This document shows positions 34,066 through 41,101 of a stretch of DNA of 64,000 bases, piece after piece; position 1 is the stretch's first letter, and each line of letters opens with the position of its first letter. The stretch spans positions 1 to 64,000 of IMG/VR virus record IMGVR_UViG_3300027749_000065. One strand, written 5' to 3'. The notes under the pieces are model-generated. The model saw only the letters and a program-made list of their open reading frames with translations, was not told where the DNA came from and ran no database searches. This stretch comes from a virus. The position numbers and the translations under genes were made by a program.

Positions 34066-35180
34066 ATTATATTAATAGGTGAAGGCATTGCTCTGAACTT
34101 CAAAGATTTATTAAGATTCTCCGCCTCGTTAGCTTTACGTTCCATCATTTTATCGGGGCGGAGTCTTTCTAATCTAGCCATTAATTCTTCAATTAATTTT
34201 AATTTCTCATCTTTACCCTCTGTTAATAATGAAGTGTAATCAAGTTTAATTTCACTATCAGGAACTTTTAAATCTCCTGAATATTTTCCCCAAATTCTAC
34301 CTAAACCTTCTTTAGAAAATGCAATTAGGTATTTTCTAACCCAATTTTGTGAAGGATTGTTTAATTTATCCCAAGTTAATTGTTCAGTCATAACGTCAGA
34401 TGGTAATTTAATCACATCTCTATTTTTATCCAAACAAGTATCCCTATCCATAGTATCATAATACCAATACCAAACTTGGTAATTATTTTGTTGTTTATTT
34501 GCAAAATCAAATCTACCACCTGGTACGTTATATAAATGAACATGTTTTGTTCCATTTGGTCCTGCAGTTATTCTATATGTTACATCACCACCAATTAAAC
34601 GATTTTTAAGATTTCTATCACCCATTCTTAATAATAAATCAAATGCAGGCATCATAAAATAAGAACCAGATGACCCTTGTTGTGCGAAACCACCAATACC
34701 ACCAAAACCTACGCCACCAAGACCACCAAATCCACCTAAAAATGGATCAATAATCGAATCTGATAAAGTGGCACGAGTAAACCATAATAATTCATTAATT
34801 TCACGACCCGCTGGTATTTCATATACTTGTTGATTATTAACAAGATTAAAGAAATCTTTCTTTAATTCCCAAGGACCATTTGCTTGTAATCCAACAATTT
34901 TTGAATATGAATATGTGTATTGTGTTTCATAATCCAAACTTCTTGTAGTAAATGCACGAGTTAATGATTGTGTATCGACATTAAGACCCATTAATGATGA
35001 CCATTGTGATTCAATCAACCAATCACTAACATATTGTTCGTATTCTGAGATAGATAATTCTAAAAAAGTATCCATTTGTTCTTCAGTCAATTCAATACCA
35101 CGAACTGGCATCCCTAAAAGGTGGAAAACTTGTGTATATAATTTTTCTTTATCTATTGGACTAATGATGGTTGATGACAT
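34062..35180 (-). CDS. 13: Neck protein (T4 gp13-like)
   Basis: 372 residues. FHLLGMPVRGIELTEEQMD at the N-terminus and NWVRKYLIAFSKEGLGRIWG followed by KVPDSEIKLDYTSLLTEGK near residue 283 match the head-completion/neck protein layout. A Gly/Phe-rich insertion (FLGGFGGLGGVGFGGIGG) near residue 150 is probably a flexible loop. T4 gp13 closes the filled head and joins it to the tail. The stop overlaps the polymerase stop by four bases. The other neck-type genes lie beyond 39 kb. Confidence 0.7.
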   Translation of the reverse strand: MSSTIISPIDKEKLYTQVFHLLGMPVRGIELTEEQMDTFLELSISEYEQYVSDWLIESQWSSLMGLNVDTQSLTRAFTTRSLDYETQYTYSYSKIVGLQANGPWELKKDFFNLVNNQQVYEIPAGREINELLWFTRATLSDSIIDPFLGGFGGLGGVGFGGIGGFAQQGSSGSYFMMPAFDLLLRMGDRNLKNRLIGGDVTYRITAGPNGTKHVHLYNVPGGRFDFANKQQNNYQVWYWYYDTMDRDTCLDKNRDVIKLPSDVMTEQLTWDKLNNPSQNWVRKYLIAFSKEGLGRIWGKYSGDLKVPDSEIKLDYTSLLTEGKDEKLKLIEELMARLERLRPDKMMERKANEAENLNKSLKFRAMPSPINII

Positions 35181-35183
35181 ATA

Positions 35184-35215
35184 TTTGTTTTATTAAATAA
35201 ATATTACTATATTTG
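35184..35215 (+). promoter_or_regulatory. Bacteroidota-type promoter
   Basis: TTTG (35184-35187), 20 bases, TATATTTG (35208-35215), then the ATG at 35221. A good host-sigma match for the nuclease-like gene. Confidence 0.6.
35191..35205 (-). promoter_or_regulatory. Candidate late promoter element
   Basis: The minus strand reads AATATTTATTTAATA, 10 bases before the neck-protein start. It is interleaved with the host-type promoter on the other strand. Confidence 0.4.
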
Positions 35216-35220
35216 GTTTT

Positions 35221-36195
35221 ATGACATTTAACGATTTCAAAACATTTTTTTCAAGTAACCTAAAATGGGTATATCGAGATAAATGTGATGCAGTATTTAA
35301 AAGACAATTTACTAAAATTGGTAAATATCATTTTTGTGAGAAAAATAATAAATATGGTATTCTCGATGAAGATGGTAGATGGGGGTTTGAAAATACCATA
35401 AATACTAATTCAAGATGTGCATTGGAATTATATAATATTTATCTTGAGTTTGGTAATCAAAAATTAGATTTTTTTGAAAATACAGAATATTCCGTTAATA
35501 AATTATGGAATTTTATTGAAGATAATTTTGAATTACTATTCACATATAATATAGAAACAAAATATTACCATAAGTTTAGACTTATTTGTAATCTTTCTTG
35601 GTCAAGAGGTCAAATAACATCAGTCTTTTTTTATTTAATACATAAAAATATATTTCCTGACACAATTAAAACAATACTTGAGTTAGAAAGAGGATTATTT
35701 TTAGATTTAAAAGGAATAGATGGGTTATTAAATCAAAAAGATGGAACAGAGTTATCTTTACAAATAAAGAGTGGAACTTTTGAAAAGAAGAAATGTTTTT
35801 ATATTATTGATGGTGCTCAGAATGATTTTAATAGTCCAGCCAATTATTATTGTTACATTTATATTGGTGAAGAGAATAATCAAATTATTGTTTTTGAAAA
35901 TAAAAAAGAAGGTATAATGTCAAATAATAGTCAATGTATTATTGACGAAGAAATTGTAAAATATATAGATATGGAAAATAAAGAAAATATATCACAAAAA
36001 CTAATGGAAATACTATTATTTTGTTCAAAAAATGAATTTGTTTTTGAATTAAAAAATAATGAACCAGAAAACGGTTTTAAAATCGAACTTAATCCTGAAA
36101 AAGTGGTAACAATATCAATTAATGATTTTGAAGATAAAGGATTATATAATTTATTGGAAGAGAACTTTAATAAATTAAAGAATCTCCCCCAATAA
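35221..36195 (+). CDS. Putative PD-(D/E)XK nuclease-fold accessory protein
   Basis: 324 residues. LELERGLFLDLKGIDGLLNQ followed by LSLQIKSGTF near residues 158-190 has the spacing of a restriction-type nuclease core: Glu, Asp, then Q-x-K. No zinc finger or LAGLIDADG motif is seen. It lies alone between two minus-strand genes behind a host-type promoter, and its end overlaps the helicase gene by 21 bases. It may be an early accessory nuclease, perhaps anti-host or anti-phage (inference). Confidence 0.5.
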   Translation: MTFNDFKTFFSSNLKWVYRDKCDAVFKRQFTKIGKYHFCEKNNKYGILDEDGRWGFENTINTNSRCALELYNIYLEFGNQKLDFFENTEYSVNKLWNFIEDNFELLFTYNIETKYYHKFRLICNLSWSRGQITSVFFYLIHKNIFPDTIKTILELERGLFLDLKGIDGLLNQKDGTELSLQIKSGTFEKKKCFYIIDGAQNDFNSPANYYCYIYIGEENNQIIVFENKKEGIMSNNSQCIIDEEIVKYIDMENKENISQKLMEILLFCSKNEFVFELKNNEPENGFKIELNPEKVVTISINDFEDKGLYNLLEENFNKLKNLPQ

Positions 36196-39021
36196 TTCTT
36201 TTGTAAAGGATTCTGAATATTCACCGTCACCCATCACCTGATCTATAATGTTTTTCTTTTTATTCAACATATTATAGATTATTCTTTCTATTGTATTATC
36301 AAATATTGGGTAATAAACCATAACACCCTTTTTTTGACCATATCTGTATGCCCTATCTTCTGCTTGTGAATGTAGTGCCGGCACAAATGCCAAGTCATTC
36401 ATAATTACAACTTCTGCAGCAGTTAAAGTAATACCAACACCACCAGCAACAATATTAGAAATGAATATTTTTATCTTATCTTCATTTTGAAATTTATCAA
36501 CACTATCCTGTCTTTTTTCTTTTGACATTCTACCATCTAATATTACTGAATTTTTTTTATACTTTTCATGTAACATATCCAATGTCATGGTAAAATTGGT
36601 AAAAACGATTATTTTTTTATCTTGTTCTAACGCCTTGTCAATTAATTCACATGTATAGTCTATTTTTTCAAATGAAATTACTTGTCTAATTTTCATCAAA
36701 CGATTAATTGTTACACTAATACTTTCATTATCCTTTTTTTCGTTAGATATTCTCATGAAGTTTTCTAATTCTTCCTCATAATAGGTACTTTTTAACTCCA
36801 AAAAAACTGGAGATATAATCTTCTCAGGTAAATCCAATATATCTGTCTTCATTCTTCTTAAAACAAGGTTTTTTGTACGTTCTCTTAGTTCATCTAAGTG
36901 ACTAGCACCACTAGTGTTCCATATTTTTTTACCATTTACAGTAAACTGAAATCCTTTACAATATCTTTTGACATAACTTTGCCAATTAAGGGTTAAAGGT
37001 GAATCAACGATGCTCAAAAGATTAAAATAATTAATTGGTCTTGATGTCATTGGTGTACCTGTTAATAACCACACTTTTGGAATTTTATCTAAAATGTCAT
37101 TTAATAGTTTAGTTCTATTTGCGGTGGTATTTGAAATCATATGTGCTTCATCCACAATAGCCAAATCAAATTTTTCATTTTCAATTAAATTTAATTCAGG
37201 ATTTTCATTATCTATTGCGTGGTAGTTTTTGATTATATCATAATTAATAATATAAAATTTAAATGTTGAACCCCATTTTCCACCTTCAACAATTAAAACA
37301 CGTTCATCTGAATAAATCGAAATCTCTCTTTGCCAGTTAATCTTTAAAGATGCCGGACAAACAATCAATATTTTTTTAGCACCACTTTCTAAAGATGCGA
37401 TCGTAGCAGAAGTTGTATTATGTGTAACAATCGCATGTTCTGCAACATATAATTTATCTGGAGAATCTACTGAAATACATGTACACTCACTTTCACCATA
37501 TTTTTCAATATTAGTGATATATCTACCCGTTGGATATTTTTTAGGTTCGTTATATAAATCTGATTTTCGTTTTAAACGAAATGGGTTCATACCTGGAGGT
37601 AATTTTATATTTAATCTATATGATATTTTACATTCAACTCTAATTCCATTTTTTTTATAAAAACTTCTTCTTGACCTTTTTCTACAAATACCACCTAAAG
37701 TATGAACAATTTCAGCAACATCATCACATAGTTGTTCAGACACAGTAGAAAATTCAGTTCCATTAAAATTACCATTTTTTGATTTCATACAATGTCCATC
37801 AGTATCCATCAATCCTTGTAATATTGATAGTCTATTTTCAATTGTTGTATATTTGTATATATCAGGTATAAATTTATTATGTGATCGAGTATGTTCCAAA
37901 TGTAGATCGAATAATGAATTTCCAACATTTATATAACCATTTCTTTTGTTATCTTGTGGTTTGTTTTCTTTTAATTTAAATAAACTAAATAAAGAATCAT
38001 AATCATCTTTATGAACAGAAAATTTTATATTTTTATTTTTAAATGACCCATCACCCAATCCAAGTCCTAATAAATAAGGATCAATCGGTAAAATATTTTT
38101 ATTATTAAATTCTATCGGTTTAACAATTGGTATTTGCCACTTATTATTTCCATTTGGGGATTTATAATATGTATTAATTTTGTAATCTCTATCTTCATTA
38201 TAACCACTACCTTTTATTAATATTTCCCCACCTTCAAACATTTGTTTAGTTGATAACACTAAAGATTTTTTCAATCTATCATTTTTTCTATTTTTACCAT
38301 AATTTGGTGATGAAACTGACCATAAATGTTCATCCCCACTTAAAATTGTGTATCCATCATTAAAAGTTATTTTATATGTTTCTTTTTTACCTTGAGGAAA
38401 TACACCAATTACATTACACGGTTTACCATTTGAACCAATTACCTTATCGCCAATAACAATTTCACCCATTTTTTTTACACCTAACTCATTGTAAATCAAT
38501 GTATTATTGTCTAAAAATTTCCCCAAACCCATATCATCCGCCAATATGAATTTATCGTTTGCTAGTAATTTCTCAATTGCAACTTTTTGATGTTCTAATG
38601 GTGGTCTTTTATTAAATCTTGAATAATCAATAATTCTATTTAATTTTTTTTCAGGTTGTACGATTGCTGCTTTAGGTAACCAAAATGCGTGGTTAACTTC
38701 ATGTTCAAGATATTTTCCCCATATATGATATGCCTTATCGCTTTCACATAATAATTTTTCACACCAAATATGTTCCAATTTATCTAATAATAAACGTTCA
38801 TCCATTATTTTTTCAGCAAAAGAATCAACAATTTTTATGTGTTTTTTTGCCACTTTTGGTTCAACATTATGGTAGTTTAAAACATAATCAGATTGTGGGC
38901 GTGACAATTTAAAGTTCTTAACGGACGTGAACTTGTTCTTCAATTCTAATAGATGGTTATTTGCTCCACTATATTCTAATAATATTTCTCTTGCCCTAAT
39001 TTCAGGAATTTTATTATTCAT
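36175..39021 (-). CDS. SNF2/UvsW-type helicase with in-frame intein
   Basis: 948 residues as translated, about 581 after removal of the intein. The Walker A motif DDMGLGK / TTSA is interrupted after residue 168. Helicase motifs follow the intein: ILIVCPASLKINW (Ia), AIVDEAHMI (II, DEAH), LLTGTPMTS (III), IIVFTNFTM (IV), SNIVAGGVGITLTAA (V) and QAEDRAYRYGQ (VI). This is the SNF2-like order, with probable roles in fork remodelling or recombination as for UvsW. The N-terminal 140 residues are specific to the phage. The 3' end overlaps the convergent gene. Confidence 0.93.
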   Translation of the reverse strand: MNNKIPEIRAREILLEYSGANNHLLELKNKFTSVKNFKLSRPQSDYVLNYHNVEPKVAKKHIKIVDSFAEKIMDERLLLDKLEHIWCEKLLCESDKAYHIWGKYLEHEVNHAFWLPKAAIVQPEKKLNRIIDYSRFNKRPPLEHQKVAIEKLLANDKFILADDMGLGKFLDNNTLIYNELGVKKMGEIVIGDKVIGSNGKPCNVIGVFPQGKKETYKITFNDGYTILSGDEHLWSVSSPNYGKNRKNDRLKKSLVLSTKQMFEGGEILIKGSGYNEDRDYKINTYYKSPNGNNKWQIPIVKPIEFNNKNILPIDPYLLGLGLGDGSFKNKNIKFSVHKDDYDSLFSLFKLKENKPQDNKRNGYINVGNSLFDLHLEHTRSHNKFIPDIYKYTTIENRLSILQGLMDTDGHCMKSKNGNFNGTEFSTVSEQLCDDVAEIVHTLGGICRKRSRRSFYKKNGIRVECKISYRLNIKLPPGMNPFRLKRKSDLYNEPKKYPTGRYITNIEKYGESECTCISVDSPDKLYVAEHAIVTHNTTSATIASLESGAKKILIVCPASLKINWQREISIYSDERVLIVEGGKWGSTFKFYIINYDIIKNYHAIDNENPELNLIENEKFDLAIVDEAHMISNTTANRTKLLNDILDKIPKVWLLTGTPMTSRPINYFNLLSIVDSPLTLNWQSYVKRYCKGFQFTVNGKKIWNTSGASHLDELRERTKNLVLRRMKTDILDLPEKIISPVFLELKSTYYEEELENFMRISNEKKDNESISVTINRLMKIRQVISFEKIDYTCELIDKALEQDKKIIVFTNFTMTLDMLHEKYKKNSVILDGRMSKEKRQDSVDKFQNEDKIKIFISNIVAGGVGITLTAAEVVIMNDLAFVPALHSQAEDRAYRYGQKKGVMVYYPIFDNTIERIIYNMLNKKKNIIDQVMGDGEYSESFTKELLGEIL
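37417..38517 (-). mobile_element. Intein with LAGLIDADG endonuclease, class 3-like
   Basis: A 367-residue intein (host residues 169-535) inserted in the Walker A loop, between GLGK and TTSATIA. It begins FLDNNTLIY, where a Cys would be expected. Block B has GDEHLWSV, with Trp two residues after His. Two LAGLIDADG motifs are present (LLGLGLGDGSF; ILQGLMDTDGHC). Block F is TCISVDSPDKLYV with a Cys at the usual Asp position. It ends IVTHN, with Thr at +1. Phe1 with the Trp/Cys/Thr set is the pattern of class 3 inteins, which splice through the block F Cys. Confidence 0.9.
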
Positions 39022-39053
39022 AATAAAATATAATAAAATGGAATGACATTTTA

Positions 39054-39066
39054 AAGTATTTATAAG
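39054..39066 (+). promoter_or_regulatory. Candidate late promoter element
   Basis: AAGTATTTATAAG lies three bases before the ATG at 39070, in the divergent gap. Confidence 0.4.
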
Positions 39067-39069
39067 TAT

Positions 39070-39582
39070 ATGGATAATAAATTACCGATAACTCGTTTGG
39101 GGAAATTCATTTCTGAAGATGATTTTCAACTAAATATTTCAATGGGAGAAGAATATCTTCATGGTGATTTGAATATGAAACTTGTTTTATATAGGGTTGA
39201 TAGACAAAAAACAGATATTGATAATGTTTATGGTGAAGTGGGTATGGATGAAATAAAATATCAACCTCCAGTAGAATTTAATGGATTGGTTAAAATTATT
39301 GAACCAAAGAATAGTTCATATAAAGATGGTTTGGTAAGATATAACGAACCTGGAAATATGACCATATCTATTTATATTAAACATTTAAATGAATTAAAAA
39401 TTGATATAAAATATGGTGATTATATAGGTTATTCTGAATCTGAAACTAAAACAAGATTTTATAGTGTTATAGACGATGGTAAAGTTACATCAGATAATAA
39501 ACATACGATGTTCGGTTATAAACCTTTTTATAGGACTATAACTTGTTCACCTGTACAAGACGGAGAATTTAGAGGAGTATAA
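39070..39582 (+). CDS. Probable neck protein (gp14-like position)
   Basis: 170 residues, beta-rich. NVYGEVGMDEIKYQPPVEF near residue 57 and IKYGDYIGYSESETKTRFYSV near residue 120 recall the second neck protein of T4-like phages. Its place between gp13-like and gp15-like genes on the way to the sheath supports a head-tail connector role. Sequence support alone is modest. One base separates it from the next gene. Confidence 0.5.
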   Translation: MDNKLPITRLGKFISEDDFQLNISMGEEYLHGDLNMKLVLYRVDRQKTDIDNVYGEVGMDEIKYQPPVEFNGLVKIIEPKNSSYKDGLVRYNEPGNMTISIYIKHLNELKIDIKYGDYIGYSESETKTRFYSVIDDGKVTSDNKHTMFGYKPFYRTITCSPVQDGEFRGV

Positions 39583-39583
39583 T

Positions 39584-40819
39584 ATGGGAACACCAAAAAG
39601 AAAAACGAATATTAAAATATATTCTGAAAAAATTTTAACGGACAGAAGACAAGAATTATTAGATAATATCACAAAAAATGATCCATATCTACCTGATAGT
39701 ATATTGCACGATGATTTAGATAGAGGTTTATTAGATTATGTTATTAAAAACTTTAAAGTGACATCTGATGGTAAACAAATACCTATTATAGAAAAAATAT
39801 TAACAATACAAAGATGGGCAGAGTTTACAAATAATTGGGAATTTTCAGATGAGGATGGTATTGTTCAATTACCATTTGTGTCAATTATTAGAAAACCAGA
39901 TGTACAATTTGGTACAAATCCATCTGTTCAAAGAACAATACCTGATAGGCATCAATTTTATTATTCTATTGTACAAACTTGGAATGGTAACGAGAAGGGT
40001 GCGGATGTTTATAAAATACCACAACCTATACCTGTTGACATTACATATGATGTTACAATTATTTGTAATAAATTTAGAGATGTTAATAAATTTAATAAAA
40101 TAGTTTTACAACATTTTGCATCAAGACAAGACTATACAATTGTAAAAGGACATTACATTCCAATTGTTCTTGATAAAATTGAAGATAATACACCAATGCA
40201 GACTTTAGATGGTCGTAGATTTTATGTCCAAACATATCAATTTACAATGTTAGGGTTTTTAATTGATAGTGAAGAATTTGAAGTTAAACCGGCAATTAGT
40301 AGAGCAATACTAATGGATGAAATAGTTACTGAAAATAGACCAAGTAAAATTATAAAACAATCGGTTATAGATATTACAATCGTTTCTTTTAAAGGAAATG
40401 GTACTCAAATAATATTCACTGTTGGTGAACCTATTGGTGTTTTGTTTAATGTTACAATAAATGGGTTAACTCAAAGGGATGGTGTGGATTATTTTCACAT
40501 ATCTAATTCTTCAAGAATATCATTCTCAGAACCACCACCATCAAATAGTACTATTGTAATAACATATTATAAAGGTAGAAATCCATCAATGACAAATACT
40601 AATGGAGTGATCTTAAATTATAATTTAGAGTATTTTACTTATAATGGTTCTACATTAACATTTAATACAACTAACCCAATTGTTAGTGTTATTTTTTTAG
40701 AAATTAATGGTTTAATTGAAGTGAAATCAATTGATTATAATATTTCTGTTTTAGGTGTTATAGAATTATCACAACCACCTATTATTGGATCAGTTATTGG
40801 GGTGGGTTATTTATATTAA
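39584..40819 (+). CDS. Probable tail completion/sheath stabiliser (gp15-like) with extra C-terminal domains
   Basis: 411 residues. Residues 1-245 fit a tail-terminator layout: PVDITYDVTIICNKFRDVNKF, then KIVLQHFASRQDYTIVKG and RFYVQTYQFTMLGFLIDSEEF. Residues 260-411 add two similar beta domains (GTQIIFTVGEPIGVLFNVTINGL and GSTLTFNTTNPIVSVIFLEINGL), each with a D-Y-x(2-3)-S segment, so a domain duplication. Such add-ons could decorate the neck. It is immediately upstream of the sheath region. Confidence 0.55.
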   Translation: MGTPKRKTNIKIYSEKILTDRRQELLDNITKNDPYLPDSILHDDLDRGLLDYVIKNFKVTSDGKQIPIIEKILTIQRWAEFTNNWEFSDEDGIVQLPFVSIIRKPDVQFGTNPSVQRTIPDRHQFYYSIVQTWNGNEKGADVYKIPQPIPVDITYDVTIICNKFRDVNKFNKIVLQHFASRQDYTIVKGHYIPIVLDKIEDNTPMQTLDGRRFYVQTYQFTMLGFLIDSEEFEVKPAISRAILMDEIVTENRPSKIIKQSVIDITIVSFKGNGTQIIFTVGEPIGVLFNVTINGLTQRDGVDYFHISNSSRISFSEPPPSNSTIVITYYKGRNPSMTNTNGVILNYNLEYFTYNGSTLTFNTTNPIVSVIFLEINGLIEVKSIDYNISVLGVIELSQPPIIGSVIGVGYLY

Positions 40820-40974
40820 TCATCACCATATAAATCTTTTTTTATTGGTTTACAATGTTGTTCTATCCATTTTTCAATGATTTTATGGATTTTTAAACCA
40901 TTTTTTTCACAATGACTTTTTAACATTGTATGATGTTTTTCACTTATCTTAACGTTTTTTTGTTTGTTTTCCAT
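40816..40974 (-). CDS. 52-residue ribbon-helix-helix-like protein
   Basis: A short minus-strand gene between neck and sheath genes. It starts MENKQKNVKISEKHHTMLKS, then HCEKNGLKIHKIIEKWIEQ. The strand-helix-helix plan (KVKISEKHHTML / LKIHKIIEKWI) resembles small RHH repressors. Its stop overlaps the end of the plus-strand gene by four bases. A perfect inverted repeat lies 20 bases upstream of its start, between it and the sheath gene, and could be its operator. The function is inferred. Confidence 0.6.
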   Translation of the reverse strand: MENKQKNVKISEKHHTMLKSHCEKNGLKIHKIIEKWIEQHCKPIKKDLYGDD

Positions 40975-40993
40975 ATAAAATATATTAAAAGAT

Positions 40994-41021
40994 AAAATAA
41001 GATAGTTTATTATCTTATTTT
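40994..41021. promoter_or_regulatory. Perfect 11-bp inverted repeat (candidate operator or terminator)
   Basis: AAAATAAGATA, GTTTAT, TATCTTATTTT. It lies between the RHH-like gene and the late-type element of the sheath gene. It could be an operator, or a terminator acting on either strand, since T-rich arms are present. Confidence 0.5.
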
Positions 41022-41053
41022 TGGAATATAGTAAAATCTTTGATAAAAATAAA

Positions 41054-41070
41054 GATATTTATTAAATAAG
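41054..41070 (+). promoter_or_regulatory. Candidate late promoter of the sheath gene
   Basis: GATATTTATTAAATAAG, 31 bases upstream of the sheath ATG. It leaves an A-rich leader, as at the tube gene. Confidence 0.5.
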
Positions 41071-41101
41071 AAATAAAAATTTTAAACAAACAAAAAAATC
41101 A

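Noticed and set aside
36175-39021. Broken helicase with an insertion that destroys it
   Set aside because: The insertion is in frame, ends in HN before Thr, and has all intein blocks, so splicing is more likely than disruption, although Phe1 leaves some doubt.
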